Shown: positions 7,730 to 15,901, numbered from the stretch's first letter. The stretch is 44,891 nucleotides of DNA from Candidatus Uhrbacteria bacterium RIFOXYB12_FULL_58_10 (GCA_943359455.1 CALRHL010000006.1:1-44891); one strand, 5' to 3'. The notes: generated from the sequence alone by a model not told the origin. Numbers and translations are program-made.

Positions 7730-8103
7730 AAGACGAACGCGGAGCTATATTATTATTCCTCATGCTTGTGATCACAGGTGCATCATTGGCTGCTTTGCTT
7801 GCTCTCTCTTTGGGTGGGATCGATGCGTTTCGTACAGCTGTCGAAGAGGAAGGAGTGTTTGAAGAACAAGCGGTTGTCTTTGGTTGTTTTGACGAGCTGT
7901 TAATCCAGTTAGTGGGAGATCCGGATTTTTTGACAACGTCGATCAGTATTGGAAGTACAAGTTGTGACGTCCTCATCACAAATCTAGGCGGAACAAGTCG
8001 CACAATCACGATCACGCGAACAAATCAAAATATCACCCGTCGCCTTGAAGTAGACCTTACGGTAGACCCTGTGGTTGTTACTGCGGTGCGAGAAGAAATG
8101 TAA
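7726..8103 (+). CDS. Pilin-like membrane-anchored protein
   Basis: A 125-aa protein with a short charged start (MKDERGA) and one long hydrophobic segment at residues 7-30 (ILLFLMLVITGASLAALLAL), followed by EEEGVFEEQAVVFGCFDEL and a beta-rich C-terminus. The layout fits PilX/PilV-like minor pilins or pseudopilins. The usual GFTLxE signature is absent, so prepilin peptidase processing is uncertain. Its ATG overlaps the stop of the preceding fragment, implying translational coupling. It is convergent with the lipoprotein gene, with only a shared hairpin between them. Confidence 0.5.
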   Translation: MKDERGAILLFLMLVITGASLAALLALSLGGIDAFRTAVEEEGVFEEQAVVFGCFDELLIQLVGDPDFLTTSISIGSTSCDVLITNLGGTSRTITITRTNQNITRRLEVDLTVDPVVVTAVREEM

Positions 8104-8128
8104 AAAAATACCCCTGACGAATCAGGGG
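8102..8128 (-). terminator. Intrinsic terminator of the minus-strand pair
   Basis: CCCCTGA (8111-8117), loop CGAA, TCAGGGG (8122-8128). On the minus strand the hairpin is followed by a T-rich tract (the A run at 8102-8108). The TGA stop of the lipoprotein gene is in the stem. Confidence 0.85.
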
Positions 8129-8691
8129 GAGGTGGAGACGCTGTCCCAAGCGTCGGTGAGCGACAGGCCGATGAGGCAGTTGTCGGTCGTGACTGAAGAA
8201 AGGAGCGTTGTGACGGATTCGCCATCCATGAAAGCCGCGACTTCTGCGGTCGTGTAGCAGTAGCCACTGCCGTCGAGATCAGCGAGATCGGAGTCGATCA
8301 CGCCATCGCCATCTTCGTCGATGTAAGCATCGAACTTGAGCGAGCCGGTCGTCCCAACGAACTCGAAGTCGTAGGTGCGCGTGTTTGCCTCTTCGCCGAC
8401 GTAGTCGAACTCCGGACAGTCGACTGCTTCGCGCGTGGCGCAGTAGCCGTACCAGAACTCGATCGAGGAAACCGACCGACCAAGCTGGAGCTCGATCATC
8501 ACATTGCCATTCTCGTTCGGATTCGGATCAACAGTCGATGCAGGCTCGGTGTCCGAATCCGAATCGCTATCCGTGTCGCTGTCGACATCGGTATCTGCAT
8601 CCGCATTGCTGTCTGCGTTGACTGTTTCTGTTTCTGGGGCTGTCACTTCGGACGTACCGCAGGCGATCAAGACAAGTAGATACAGTCTCAT
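8122..8691 (-). CDS. Asp-rich lipoprotein with Ca2+-binding-like loops
   Basis: A 189-aa protein. The N-terminus MRLYLLVLIACGTSE is a short lipoprotein signal, with the Cys of LIAC at residue 12 as the likely lipidated residue. Next comes a low-complexity Asp/Ser/Thr run (DADTDVDSDTDSDSDSD), then a domain with DEDGDGVIDSD, which resembles a thrombospondin-type or EF-hand-like Ca2+ loop. The start at 8691 is preceded by GGAGAG and overlaps the stop of the upstream gene by 4 bp, so an earlier in-frame ATG at 8757 is rejected. Such Asp/Ser-rich lipoproteins are common in myxobacteria, which may hint at transfer. Likely surface exposed. Confidence 0.65.
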   Translation of the reverse strand: MRLYLLVLIACGTSEVTAPETETVNADSNADADTDVDSDTDSDSDSDTEPASTVDPNPNENGNVMIELQLGRSVSSIEFWYGYCATREAVDCPEFDYVGEEANTRTYDFEFVGTTGSLKFDAYIDEDGDGVIDSDLADLDGSGYCYTTAEVAAFMDGESVTTLLSSVTTDNCLIGLSLTDAWDSVSTSP

Positions 8692-9941
8692 TTGCTCTCC
8701 TTCAAAGGGGGTTCGGGGGCTCCGCCGAGCCCGAGGACGAAGACAACCTGCGCCCACGGTGCATCGAACGTTTGTTCGTAACCTTGCAAAGACGTATTAA
8801 ACGTTTCCTTGCCGACTCGCAGTTGCACACCAATAAGTTGTGTACTGCGATCAATGGTGCTGTTGTACGTCGCTTGCACCATGCCACCAAGAACGTAACT
8901 GGTCAATGTTGGTGTCGACGTTGGATCGTCTCCAAGCATGGTGACAACGAGTGTTGGTCCAGCACCAATCTTGAGTGGGCCGCGACCAATATCGAGATGA
9001 AGATCGCTCGAGGCGCCGAAGCCATTGATATTCACAACGGCGAACGTATCGCTTTCGGTCATCTCATTCATCCAATACCCGTTCACTTGCACACCAAGTC
9101 GTGCAACTGGCCAAGCGTAACCGCCGTCAAATCCGATGACCGCTCCACCCACGCCTTCCGTACGAACAATGCGTGCATGCGCAAGATCTGCCGAGTCGTA
9201 ACCCGACGAAAGGATTCCATCCTCACCATACGGAACGACGACTTCGTTGCGCAACATGTAGTGCGCACCACCTTGGACGAGAAGATACCCGCCAGAGCTG
9301 AGTGCTCGCCGTGCAAGCTTCGTTGCAACCTTCGCTTCGTCTTCCGCACTCGTGGCACGACTCGCTGCGGCGGTCGCCTGACGCTTTGCTTCTTGTGCAT
9401 CACTCTGTGCTTGAGCTGCAAGTCGACGTGCTTCCTCGACACCCGCGAGTGCATCTTCGGCAGCAACGCGAGCTGCACTTGCATCAACACTTGCCTGATA
9501 AGCAGATCCAGCCGCCGCATCGGCACGAGCACTCGCCGACCGACCAGCTTCTTCCGCCACAGTCGCGCGACGTGCCGCGTCATCCGCCGCTCGACGAGCC
9601 TTTTCGACAAGCGACTCAAGACCACTTAAACGATCCATTCGCAAGTCGATGACACAAGACTCGCGAGTCGTCACTTCACCGATTCCACGATCAGGTGACC
9701 CAAGAACGTCCACGTCACAAAACGCATACGTTTCCTGCAAGCTTTTTGGAACGGTGACCGTACACGTCGCAATATCCCAATCGAGACTGCTTTCATGAAC
9801 GCGCGTCCACGCTTCAAGTAGCTTTGGATACCACGGACTGTTCCTCGACGTCACACGGCAGTTCTTCATCCACTCCGGCAACGGGTCTTCGGCCTGCGCC
9901 AACGGCACAAGCAATTGCATCAACACATAAAAGAACAACAT
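8688..9941 (-). CDS. Exported coiled-coil protein with beta-barrel-like C-terminus
   Basis: A 417-aa protein. The signal peptide is MLFFYVLMQLLVPLAQAE, with probable cleavage after AQA. Residues about 20-115 are a Cys-containing domain. About 120-215 is an Ala-rich coiled coil of heptad-like AARRAAxxA units. The last 190 residues alternate hydrophobic and polar residues with Gly turns (GGAHYMLRN, IGFDGGYAWPVARLGVQVNGYW, DLHLDIGRGPLKIGAGP), like an outer-membrane beta-barrel. That is surprising for a lineage thought to lack a normal outer membrane. A GGAGG site precedes ATG 9941, and an extended -10 promoter lies at 9986-10013. It is co-transcribed with the lipoprotein gene (ATGA overlap). Confidence 0.65.
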   Translation of the reverse strand: MLFFYVLMQLLVPLAQAEDPLPEWMKNCRVTSRNSPWYPKLLEAWTRVHESSLDWDIATCTVTVPKSLQETYAFCDVDVLGSPDRGIGEVTTRESCVIDLRMDRLSGLESLVEKARRAADDAARRATVAEEAGRSASARADAAAGSAYQASVDASAARVAAEDALAGVEEARRLAAQAQSDAQEAKRQATAAASRATSAEDEAKVATKLARRALSSGGYLLVQGGAHYMLRNEVVVPYGEDGILSSGYDSADLAHARIVRTEGVGGAVIGFDGGYAWPVARLGVQVNGYWMNEMTESDTFAVVNINGFGASSDLHLDIGRGPLKIGAGPTLVVTMLGDDPTSTPTLTSYVLGGMVQATYNSTIDRSTQLIGVQLRVGKETFNTSLQGYEQTFDAPWAQVVFVLGLGGAPEPPLKESK

Positions 9942-9985
9942 GCTCCCTCCTGTCTCTACCCGGCGGGATGCCAAAGCGAGCTAGT

Positions 9986-10013
9986 ACACTAGCAAAAATG
10001 AGGAGTTTGTCAA
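9986..10013 (-). promoter_or_regulatory. Promoter of the minus-strand exported-protein operon
   Basis: Read on the minus strand: TTGACA (10008-10013), a 16-bp spacer, and the extended -10 TGC-TAGTGT (-10 at 9986-9991), about 45 bp before the start at 9941. Confidence 0.65.
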
Positions 10014-10090
10014 TAAGACAAGCTAGACGGTAAGATACAGGCGTACTGTATAGTGAACCTGCCTGTGGTGAGATATCGAACCATCGAACT

Positions 10091-11050
10091 ATGCTTATCC
10101 TCGTTTACGGCGACGACACATTCCGTGTGCAGGAAAAGGTGAAAGAACTGCAAACGGCATTTTTGAAGAAATTCGATCCGACTGGGTTAAACCTGTCGGT
10201 TTTTGAGTCTGGCACACCAGCCGGAGAAGTCCTGCAAGCCATGCAAAGTTTGCCGTTTATGAGCCAGAAACGGATGGTGGTTGTGAAGGATATAATTGCG
10301 ACGACGAAAAAGGATGGGGAAGAGGCATGGGCTGCGCTTGCGAGAACGCCTGAATCGGCAATCGTGGTGATGTGGGAAACATCAGATATAGGAAAAAAGA
10401 AACTGTTTTCTACCATTGCGAGCGAGGCAGGACAATCTCTTCACAAATACGTGTTTCCAACTCTCGAAGGTTCGGCGCTTTCAAAATGGACGACAGATCG
10501 GATGAAGTCTTATGGCGGACACATCGCCTCAGATGCGCTTCGTGAACTATGTGATCGCGTCGGTGGAGACTTGTGGCAGATGGATAATGAGATTCAGAAA
10601 TTGGCCTCGTTTTGTCTGAATCGTGAAATTCAAAAAAAAGACGTTGACGAACTCGTCCGTGCTCAATTCGAAGGAGAAATTTTTGCACTAATTGATGCAG
10701 TCAGTCAAAAACAGGGTAAGCAGGCAATCAAGCTTCTTTTCCAAGAACGCGAAAGCGGCGCAAGTGATTTTCAAATCTTTTCCATGCTTGCACGACAGGT
10801 CCGTATCCTTCTTGGAGCGAGAGCACTGCTTGACGAAAACCCACACGCGACGTCAACGCAACTCGCATCCGACATGGACATCCACCCATTCGTCGCCCAA
10901 AAATCCCTCCTACACGCGAAACGCTACACGCTAGACGCTCTTTGCTCTACCCACGACCTCCTCTTCCGCTACGACGCAGGCATGAAATCCGGACTTCTTG
11001 ATGCAGAACTCGCCGTCGATCTCATCACAACCCACCTCGTTTCTACATAA
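10091..11050 (+). CDS. holA: DNA polymerase III delta subunit
   Basis: A 319-aa clamp-loader delta subunit, slightly shorter than the E. coli protein. The N-terminus MLILVYGDDTFRVQEKV and the segment LQAMQSLPFMSQKRMVVVKD match the HolA pattern (GxDxFL..., SLPFF..kRlvvv). Then come PESAIVVMWE, a helical lid region with LRELCDRVGGDLWQMDNEIQKL, and the C-terminal collar DLITTHL. HolA opens the beta clamp (DnaN) and loads it onto primed DNA. No classic Shine-Dalgarno is evident beyond GGTGAG. A TATAGT at 10049-10054 may be the -10. Its stop is followed directly by REP-like palindromes. Confidence 0.9.
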   Translation: MLILVYGDDTFRVQEKVKELQTAFLKKFDPTGLNLSVFESGTPAGEVLQAMQSLPFMSQKRMVVVKDIIATTKKDGEEAWAALARTPESAIVVMWETSDIGKKKLFSTIASEAGQSLHKYVFPTLEGSALSKWTTDRMKSYGGHIASDALRELCDRVGGDLWQMDNEIQKLASFCLNREIQKKDVDELVRAQFEGEIFALIDAVSQKQGKQAIKLLFQERESGASDFQIFSMLARQVRILLGARALLDENPHATSTQLASDMDIHPFVAQKSLLHAKRYTLDALCSTHDLLFRYDAGMKSGLLDAELAVDLITTHLVST

Positions 11051-11053
11051 AAA

Positions 11054-11215
11054 ATCTGACCGTCACTTAAAATCTGACCGTCACTTAGAGACGGTCAAAA
11101 CAACGATGATAAAAATACATTTAAATCACCCTATAAAATAACAACGGAATCACAAGACAAACATCAAAAACTATCTGACCGTCACTAAGTGACGGTCAGA
11201 TAGTGACGGTCAGAT
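11054..11215. repeat. REP/BIME-like palindromic cluster, left copy
   Basis: Several copies of the palindrome CTGACCGTCACTAAGTGACGGTC or its halves, at 11054-11067, 11073-11097 and 11174-11215, enclose a spacer of about 75 bp rich in A (TATAAAATAACAA...). The same palindrome-spacer-palindrome order recurs at 12443-12595 on the other side of the transposase gene. The spacers align over their full length despite mismatches, so the two blocks are diverged copies of one composite element. Confidence 0.85.
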
Positions 11216-11343
11216 ATCAGATAACAAATCTGTAACAATTGCCATCGCAGCATAGACAGAATGGCAACTCTATGATAGTTTTTTGAGTCGCAAGACAAAA
11301 TCAGGAGAACATCATACCAACTCCAAATAAACAGGTCTGGTGA

Positions 11344-11655
11344 TGGAACCTCGATCGTGACGGTATTCCACTCAACCCGCAAACCCTCTCCACTCGTCGT
11401 CTTACCGATCCACCTCTCAAGAATGAAAGTCCGTACACACCTGGATTCCTCGTTGAAGGAGAGTTTCCGCCGACCCATCTCCATCACCAAGGTGGACGCA
11501 TCATTGGAATCCATGGCGAGAGCGATCTCACGCACCTGCGAGTGACACTACTTCTATGTCTCCACGAAGAAGAAAGGATCATCCGTGAACTCTCTGGTAA
11601 GCACCACATCGACATCATGTTGGAAGACGTTCTCTCGCTTTTTGCTCAGAGTTAA
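11344..11655 (+). pseudogene. Decayed or start-less ORF inside the REP-flanked segment
   Basis: The frame is open for 103 codons after an in-frame TGA at 11341, with a protein-like translation (NESPYTPGFLVEGEF, GGRIIGIHGESDLTHLRV, HIDIMLEDVLSLFAQS) and a TAA stop at 11653. No ATG, GTG or TTG start lies near its beginning, and another in-frame TGA is at 11284. It is probably the remains of a gene broken near its front. A competing minus-strand ORF at 11185-11535 has an ATG but a less protein-like composition. I recognise no family. The rest of 11216-11699 contains nothing else I can call. Confidence 0.3.
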
Positions 11656-11699
11656 GCCTCGACTCCACCCACTCTCGCCACGTGCATGCAAAACGAACC

Positions 11700-11722
11700 T
11701 GACCATCACTTAGTGACGGTCC
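11700..11722. repeat. REP palindrome at the 3' end of the transposase gene
   Basis: TGACCATCACTTAGTGACGGTCC, a variant with one mismatch in the left arm, starts 6 bp beyond the transposase stop codon. It pairs with the palindrome at 12443-12466 just outside the other end of the gene. Confidence 0.8.
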
Positions 11723-11728
11723 TATTTT

Positions 11729-12436
11729 TTACATCATTTTTGTGAAGGTAAGCTCTTCCTCCATATTGGTAGGTGTTATGAGATATTTCCAATAGGCTTC
11801 TTTTGTTGGAAACCATTCTTTCGCGACTTCTTCATCCACAATTGGCAAAAATGATTTTAATCCTGCGTAGGCTTTATGACTTGACCATACAAAACTATTG
11901 AGCAAAACCTTAGCTTTTTTCCAATCTGTTTTCTGCCCAGCTCGCCATTGAATATTTGTTCCATCAAGTGCGTTCAGATGAATATATCTTGGTAGGAGTT
12001 GTAGATGCTCCTTGAGATCAACCGGCTTTGCTTTAAACGGACTTTCGAATAACCTTCCCTCACGACTGTATCGTTTATTAAAATACTTCGCATAACCCAT
12101 CCCAACACGGTGTAAAAATTTTGAGATTCCATTTGGTTCCTTCTGTCGCAATAACATGTGGAAATGATTAGGAACCAAACAATAAGCAACAATACTCACG
12201 AGTGGGTCGCGATCAAAGGTAAAAAGTTCATGTCCAGCCAACGGAATATCACGCTGTATCACACGTCCGCCTTTATGCTTATAATTGGTATCATTAAAAA
12301 GATAAAGCGATTCACAAAATCTTCGAAAATCCCACTGATCAGAAAATAAAACACGTTTATCAACTCCACGATTATACACATGATAATAAGCTCTCGAGTC
12401 AAAAGGTTCTCTCATATACAACTCATAATACGCCAT
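11729..12436 (-). CDS. REP-associated tyrosine (Y1/HUH) transposase
   Basis: A 235-aa single-strand-specific transposase of the Y1_Tnp superfamily. YYHVYNRGVDKRVLF at the start is the family's N-terminal strand. VPNHFHMLL at residues 89-96 holds the metal-binding HUH pair (H91, H93). The helix GYAKYFNKRYSREGRLFE carries the candidate catalytic tyrosines Y115 and Y118, and RYIHLNAL follows. RAYT enzymes nick and join REP hairpins as single-stranded DNA. The palindromes on both sides are the likely substrate. The ATG at 12434 lies next to one REP and no strong ribosome-binding site is visible, so expression is probably low. Confidence 0.88.
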   Translation of the reverse strand: MAYYELYMREPFDSRAYYHVYNRGVDKRVLFSDQWDFRRFCESLYLFNDTNYKHKGGRVIQRDIPLAGHELFTFDRDPLVSIVAYCLVPNHFHMLLRQKEPNGISKFLHRVGMGYAKYFNKRYSREGRLFESPFKAKPVDLKEHLQLLPRYIHLNALDGTNIQWRAGQKTDWKKAKVLLNSFVWSSHKAYAGLKSFLPIVDEEVAKEWFPTKEAYWKYLITPTNMEEELTFTKMM

Positions 12437-12442
12437 TTCTCC

Positions 12443-12595
12443 CTGACCGTCACTAAGTGACGGTCAAAACATGCGGTGATCAAAACATGTTTGAATCACG
12501 ATATAAAATAACAAAGAAATCATTAAAAAAGACACTAAAAGAATCTGACCGTCACTAAGTGACGGTCAGATTCGTCACTTAGTGACGGTCAGATT
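12443..12595. repeat. REP/BIME-like palindromic cluster, right copy
   Basis: Full palindromes at 12443-12466 and 12544-12568, then a half-repeat ending at 12595, with an A-rich spacer of about 75 bp that aligns with the left copy's spacer (shared TATAAAATAACAA). Nothing else is evident in 12596-12656. Confidence 0.85.
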
Positions 12596-12656
12596 AGCAA
12601 GAGTGCTAGTCGGTCTCATCACAATCCGTCTCGTAGCTAGATAAGCCCTATGTGTC

Positions 12657-14414
12657 CTATTCTCCGAACCCGCCTGCTTGGATATTCCAGAGTTTAAAAT
12701 AAGTGCCTTTTTCTTTGAGCAATTCTTGATGGGTTCCCGTTGACGTAACTCGTCCTGCTTCAATGACGATGATGCGATCCATTTCCATAATCGTCGATAA
12801 ACGATGGGCGATGACGATGACTGTCTTGTCTCGCATGAGTTCGTGGAGTGCGTCTTGAATGAGTGACTCGGATTCGGAATCGAGCGAACTTGTTGCTTCG
12901 TCGAGAACGAGAATTGGGGCGTTTTTGAGAATGGCACGGGCTATCGCCACGCGTTGTCGTTCACCGCCGGACAGTTTTACTCCACGTTCTCCGACGAATG
13001 TGTCGTAGCCGTGCGATAATCCGGAAATAAACTCGTCGCAATGGGCGCGACGTGCCGCTTCGATCACTTCTTCATCTGTTGCTTCACGGCGTCCGTAGCG
13101 GATATTTTCCATCAGTGTGCGGTGAAACAAAATTGGCTCTTGTGGGACGAGTGAAATTGCTTCGCGCAAACTATCTTGTGTTACTTTTGCAATATCTTGG
13201 CCATCGATCACGATCAATCCACGTTTCACATCGAAAAATCGGAATAATAATTTTGTGATTGTTGATTTCCCCGCACCAGACGGACCAATCAGTGCAACTT
13301 TTTCTTGAGCACGAATCGACAGCGAAAACTTTTCGAGGACTGGACGACGATTGAATGCAAACTCCACGCGACGGAAATCGATCTGTCCGCGTCTTACAGA
13401 TAATTTTTTTGCACCTTTGCGATCACGAACTCCGTGTGGCAAAAGCATAATCTCAACCATTTCTTTTCCATCCGCCATAGAATCAAAAACGTGACGGAAC
13501 GATCGCGACACTTCCCACAGTTTTCCAAAGACTAATGTAAGTGACGTTTGAATAAAAACAATGTCTCCAAGCGTGAGTGTCCCGTCGATCCAAGACATCA
13601 CCCCAATGGTCATGAGAATAATCTCAATCGCAATCATGAATGCAGCCTGTGCCGCGAAAATAATTTCATGTCGATTCCAACTTCGTGTTTGCGCACGAGC
13701 AAACTTCGATACCGCCTCTGTAAACCGTTCCATTTCATAATCAAAAGATGGAAATAACTTGATCGTCACCGCATTTGAAACCGCATCCGCAAGAGCAGCA
13801 CCTGTAAGTGAATTTAAACGAGCACGTTCAATATCAATCACCACGGCCCATTTTGACGCACGATAGATAAAGATAAAATAGATCGCGGTCCACACGACAA
13901 AAACGAGAGCGAGAAGTGGAAACTGAGTCGAGAGACCGATCGTTGTCCCAAGCAAAACGACAACCGCTGGAGTGAACTTAAATGTAATCTCATCTGCCAA
14001 TCGTTCATATGCATGAGTTAAACGAGAAACTTTTCTTACAATCGATCCAGCAAAACTATCCGTAAAAAACTGATATGAATGTCCAAGTAAATACGCGAAG
14101 GCAGTTGTTTCCAAATCCTGCATCACGGTTGGCTTAAACCGATTGTTGATCACGGTCATAACGCGCCAAAAAATCCAAGCGGTCGCTTTTAGCGCAAATA
14201 AAGTCAAAATGGTTGGAATAAAAATTCCGATCACCGCAACCGTTGGCGATTGTGTTTCAAGTAAATCGAACAGTTGTTTCAAATACCAAGGTTGCAACGC
14301 TTCAAGCGCCATCGCGATTCCTGTCAGACTCACAATCAAAAAAGCCCTCCCTTTATACTTGCGTGTGTGTTGCCAAAACACGCGTAAAACATCTTTTGCG
14401 GTTGCTTGTTTCAT
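12657..14414 (-). CDS. ABC exporter, fused permease and ATPase
   Basis: A 585-aa half-transporter of the MsbA/multidrug type. Residues 1-320 hold about six membrane helices. The nucleotide-binding domain follows, with Walker A GPSGAGKST near residue 375, Q-loop SLVPQEPILF, signature LSGGERQR, Walker B ILVLDEATSSLD and H-loop AHRLST, all intact. It should homodimerise and use ATP to export lipid, peptide or drug; the substrate cannot be read. Its ATG overlaps the stop of the upstream gene (ATGA), so both are in one operon, and the upstream membrane-anchored protein may work with it. Confidence 0.93.
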   Translation of the reverse strand: MKQATAKDVLRVFWQHTRKYKGRAFLIVSLTGIAMALEALQPWYLKQLFDLLETQSPTVAVIGIFIPTILTLFALKATAWIFWRVMTVINNRFKPTVMQDLETTAFAYLLGHSYQFFTDSFAGSIVRKVSRLTHAYERLADEITFKFTPAVVVLLGTTIGLSTQFPLLALVFVVWTAIYFIFIYRASKWAVVIDIERARLNSLTGAALADAVSNAVTIKLFPSFDYEMERFTEAVSKFARAQTRSWNRHEIIFAAQAAFMIAIEIILMTIGVMSWIDGTLTLGDIVFIQTSLTLVFGKLWEVSRSFRHVFDSMADGKEMVEIMLLPHGVRDRKGAKKLSVRRGQIDFRRVEFAFNRRPVLEKFSLSIRAQEKVALIGPSGAGKSTITKLLFRFFDVKRGLIVIDGQDIAKVTQDSLREAISLVPQEPILFHRTLMENIRYGRREATDEEVIEAARRAHCDEFISGLSHGYDTFVGERGVKLSGGERQRVAIARAILKNAPILVLDEATSSLDSESESLIQDALHELMRDKTVIVIAHRLSTIMEMDRIIVIEAGRVTSTGTHQELLKEKGTYFKLWNIQAGGFGE

Positions 14415-15829
14415 AACGGCATCAAGTACTGAATAGTTTGATATCCGCGATTTGCTCCACGGTCGGAAAGGGCAACGCCATCTTTTTCACCACGCGCTGA
14501 CAGAGCAGCCGATACTTGATCAAGAGTATCTTTTGGATACACGGACAATACAGCTCGTTTCGCTTCCCCAGGATGATTCGTCGCTGCTGGAGCAAGTGTT
14601 GCAATGAATCTTGCACGTGACGCATCATCAGCCTCATCCCAAAGATTGTGAAGTGGCCCACCATCGTGTATCAAACGCGTGGTCCGCTTCATATTCTCCG
14701 CGAGAATGAGCGTATTATACACGAGTTGTGATTCGAGATCGGTCACCATGGCTTGTGAAAATATTCCTGTATCCTGTTTTCTATCTGGAATAACGAGATG
14801 TACCGTCTGATCCTGTTTCTGAATCTCACGCAGTGTGTCTCCATATTTTTTCAAAATACTCTTAAATGTTGCTTCTGTTGTTTGATTCAGACCACCGCTG
14901 TACAAATTGTCATGGACAGACGGCATAAACGTGATGTTGAACGTTTCAAACAACACTGGGGAAAGTTCGATGAATGTTTCTGGATCGAAAACAGAAAAAT
15001 GTTCAGCATGAACAACCGCAAGCATTGTCTCTGGTGAAAGATATGGCGCGATTTGTTCATCAAACCCAAGTTCTGTCGCATGACGTGAAAACCAATCGGT
15101 GGCGACCTGTTGTTTTTTGATCCACGTGTCGAACATCACCTGTTTTGTTTCATCTTTCAATGATTCCTTCGTTGAAGGCCCGTACATTCGAACAGCATCA
15201 GAAGAAATCGCGTCTGTTTTAATTTTGTACGTCCACATCTCATCCATATCCGCGCCCGTCGGACGATTCGGTGCATGAATATCAAGACCAAGAAATACGC
15301 GGTGTGAAACCACATCCTCAGGCGACATTTGACGTGTCATACGGACGAGTTCTTGATGCAATCGCCCTTTCAAAATATCACGCGCAGCCGTTCGTGTGTC
15401 TGATGATAAAGTTGGTGACAGAATAATCGGTTCAAGATTTGCCACAACTTCCTCCAGAGTCATTTTTGAATACCGAGCATCTTTCTCTGACAAAGTTTCA
15501 AACTTCAATACCGCAAGATACCGATCCACTTGTCGAATTATTTCCTTTTTTGGATTCTGATAATAGGCCAAATCAATCGCATGAGACATTTCTTTCAAGC
15601 GTGCATCAATCTGTTCAGAAGTTTCTCTCCGTGGAACTTTTGCAACGTGCTCGAGCAACTGCCGCGCCTTCTCAAGCTCCGTCGGAGGATCTGGTGCACG
15701 TTCCACCGTCTTTTCTGGCTCAGGCTTATTCATCTCATGCGACACAACGGTCGCAGCCCCAACAACCCCCATCGCGCCAAGCGCCGTGTTTCGAATCCAG
15801 TGTGGAATTTCCCCCATCGATCGTTTCAT
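14411..15829 (-). CDS. Membrane-anchored protein of unknown function
   Basis: A 472-aa protein. After MKRSMGEIPHWIR comes one hydrophobic segment (about residues 14-30, NTALGAMGVVGAATVV), then a Pro/Glu-rich linker and a mostly helical extracytoplasmic domain. A segment near residue 315 (MPSVHDNLYSGGLNQTT) vaguely recalls the GPFQxT-type segment of putative CPR muramidases, but no catalytic assignment is safe. I chose ATG 15829 because an extended -10 (TGC-TATACT) ends 6 bp before it. The longer ORF beginning at 16009 would overlap the divergent gene at 15902. It is co-transcribed with the ABC exporter. Confidence 0.6.
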   Translation of the reverse strand: MKRSMGEIPHWIRNTALGAMGVVGAATVVSHEMNKPEPEKTVERAPDPPTELEKARQLLEHVAKVPRRETSEQIDARLKEMSHAIDLAYYQNPKKEIIRQVDRYLAVLKFETLSEKDARYSKMTLEEVVANLEPIILSPTLSSDTRTAARDILKGRLHQELVRMTRQMSPEDVVSHRVFLGLDIHAPNRPTGADMDEMWTYKIKTDAISSDAVRMYGPSTKESLKDETKQVMFDTWIKKQQVATDWFSRHATELGFDEQIAPYLSPETMLAVVHAEHFSVFDPETFIELSPVLFETFNITFMPSVHDNLYSGGLNQTTEATFKSILKKYGDTLREIQKQDQTVHLVIPDRKQDTGIFSQAMVTDLESQLVYNTLILAENMKRTTRLIHDGGPLHNLWDEADDASRARFIATLAPAATNHPGEAKRAVLSVYPKDTLDQVSAALSARGEKDGVALSDRGANRGYQTIQYLMPL

Positions 15830-15835
15830 GAGGAC

Positions 15836-15844
15836 AGTATAGCA
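15836..15844 (-). promoter_or_regulatory. Extended -10, leaderless start
   Basis: On the minus strand TGC-TATACT lies directly before the ATG at 15829, leaving about 6 nt to the start codon and no room for a Shine-Dalgarno sequence. It overlaps the divergent plus-strand cassette, so the two promoters should interfere. Confidence 0.6.
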
Positions 15845-15881
15845 TCTGGGCGTTGACAGATGCGATCTTTTTTGATGAGAT
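15842..15881 (+). promoter_or_regulatory. Hairpin-embedded promoter cassette of array gene 1
   Basis: GCATCTG (15842-15848)/CAGATGC (15857-15863) then a T run. TTGACA at 15853-15858 is in the loop and 3' arm, followed by a 17-bp spacer and a weak extended -10 TGA-TGAGAT (-10 at 15876-15881). No plus-strand gene ends here, so the hairpin is not needed for termination. A TTATAC at 15885 is an alternative -10. Confidence 0.5.
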
Positions 15882-15901
15882 CGATTATACGCAGGAGAAG
15901 A

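Larger units (their letters stand above)
11700..12466 (-). mobile_element. REP-associated tyrosine transposase (RAYT) unit
   Basis: One HUH transposase gene tightly bracketed by REP palindromes, at 11700-11722 and 12443-12466. I see no IS200/IS605-type ends or TnpB gene. This arrangement matches RAYT loci, where a single-copy domesticated transposase maintains REP/BIME repeats rather than moving itself. Confidence 0.7.

Noticed and set aside
8385-9652. Plus-strand ORFs opposite the exported-protein operon (for example 8772-9629)
   Set aside because: They are shadows of the minus-strand genes, caused by the low-complexity Ala- and Asp-rich coding sequence. They lack starts with ribosome-binding sites and recognisable domains.
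11341-11343. TGA read as glycine (code 25) to rescue the ORF at 11344
   Set aside because: polA, nfo, array genes 3 and 5, the AbiE pair and others end cleanly at TGA, so TGA is a stop in this genome.
11185-11535. Minus-strand ORF of 116 codons
   Set aside because: It begins within the plus-strand decayed frame and runs into the REP block. Its composition is less protein-like than the opposite strand, and no ribosome-binding site or promoter was seen.
11054-12595. CRISPR array
   Set aside because: The palindromes are irregularly spaced, vary in length and have related A-rich spacers, and no cas genes are present. They are REP-type repeats.
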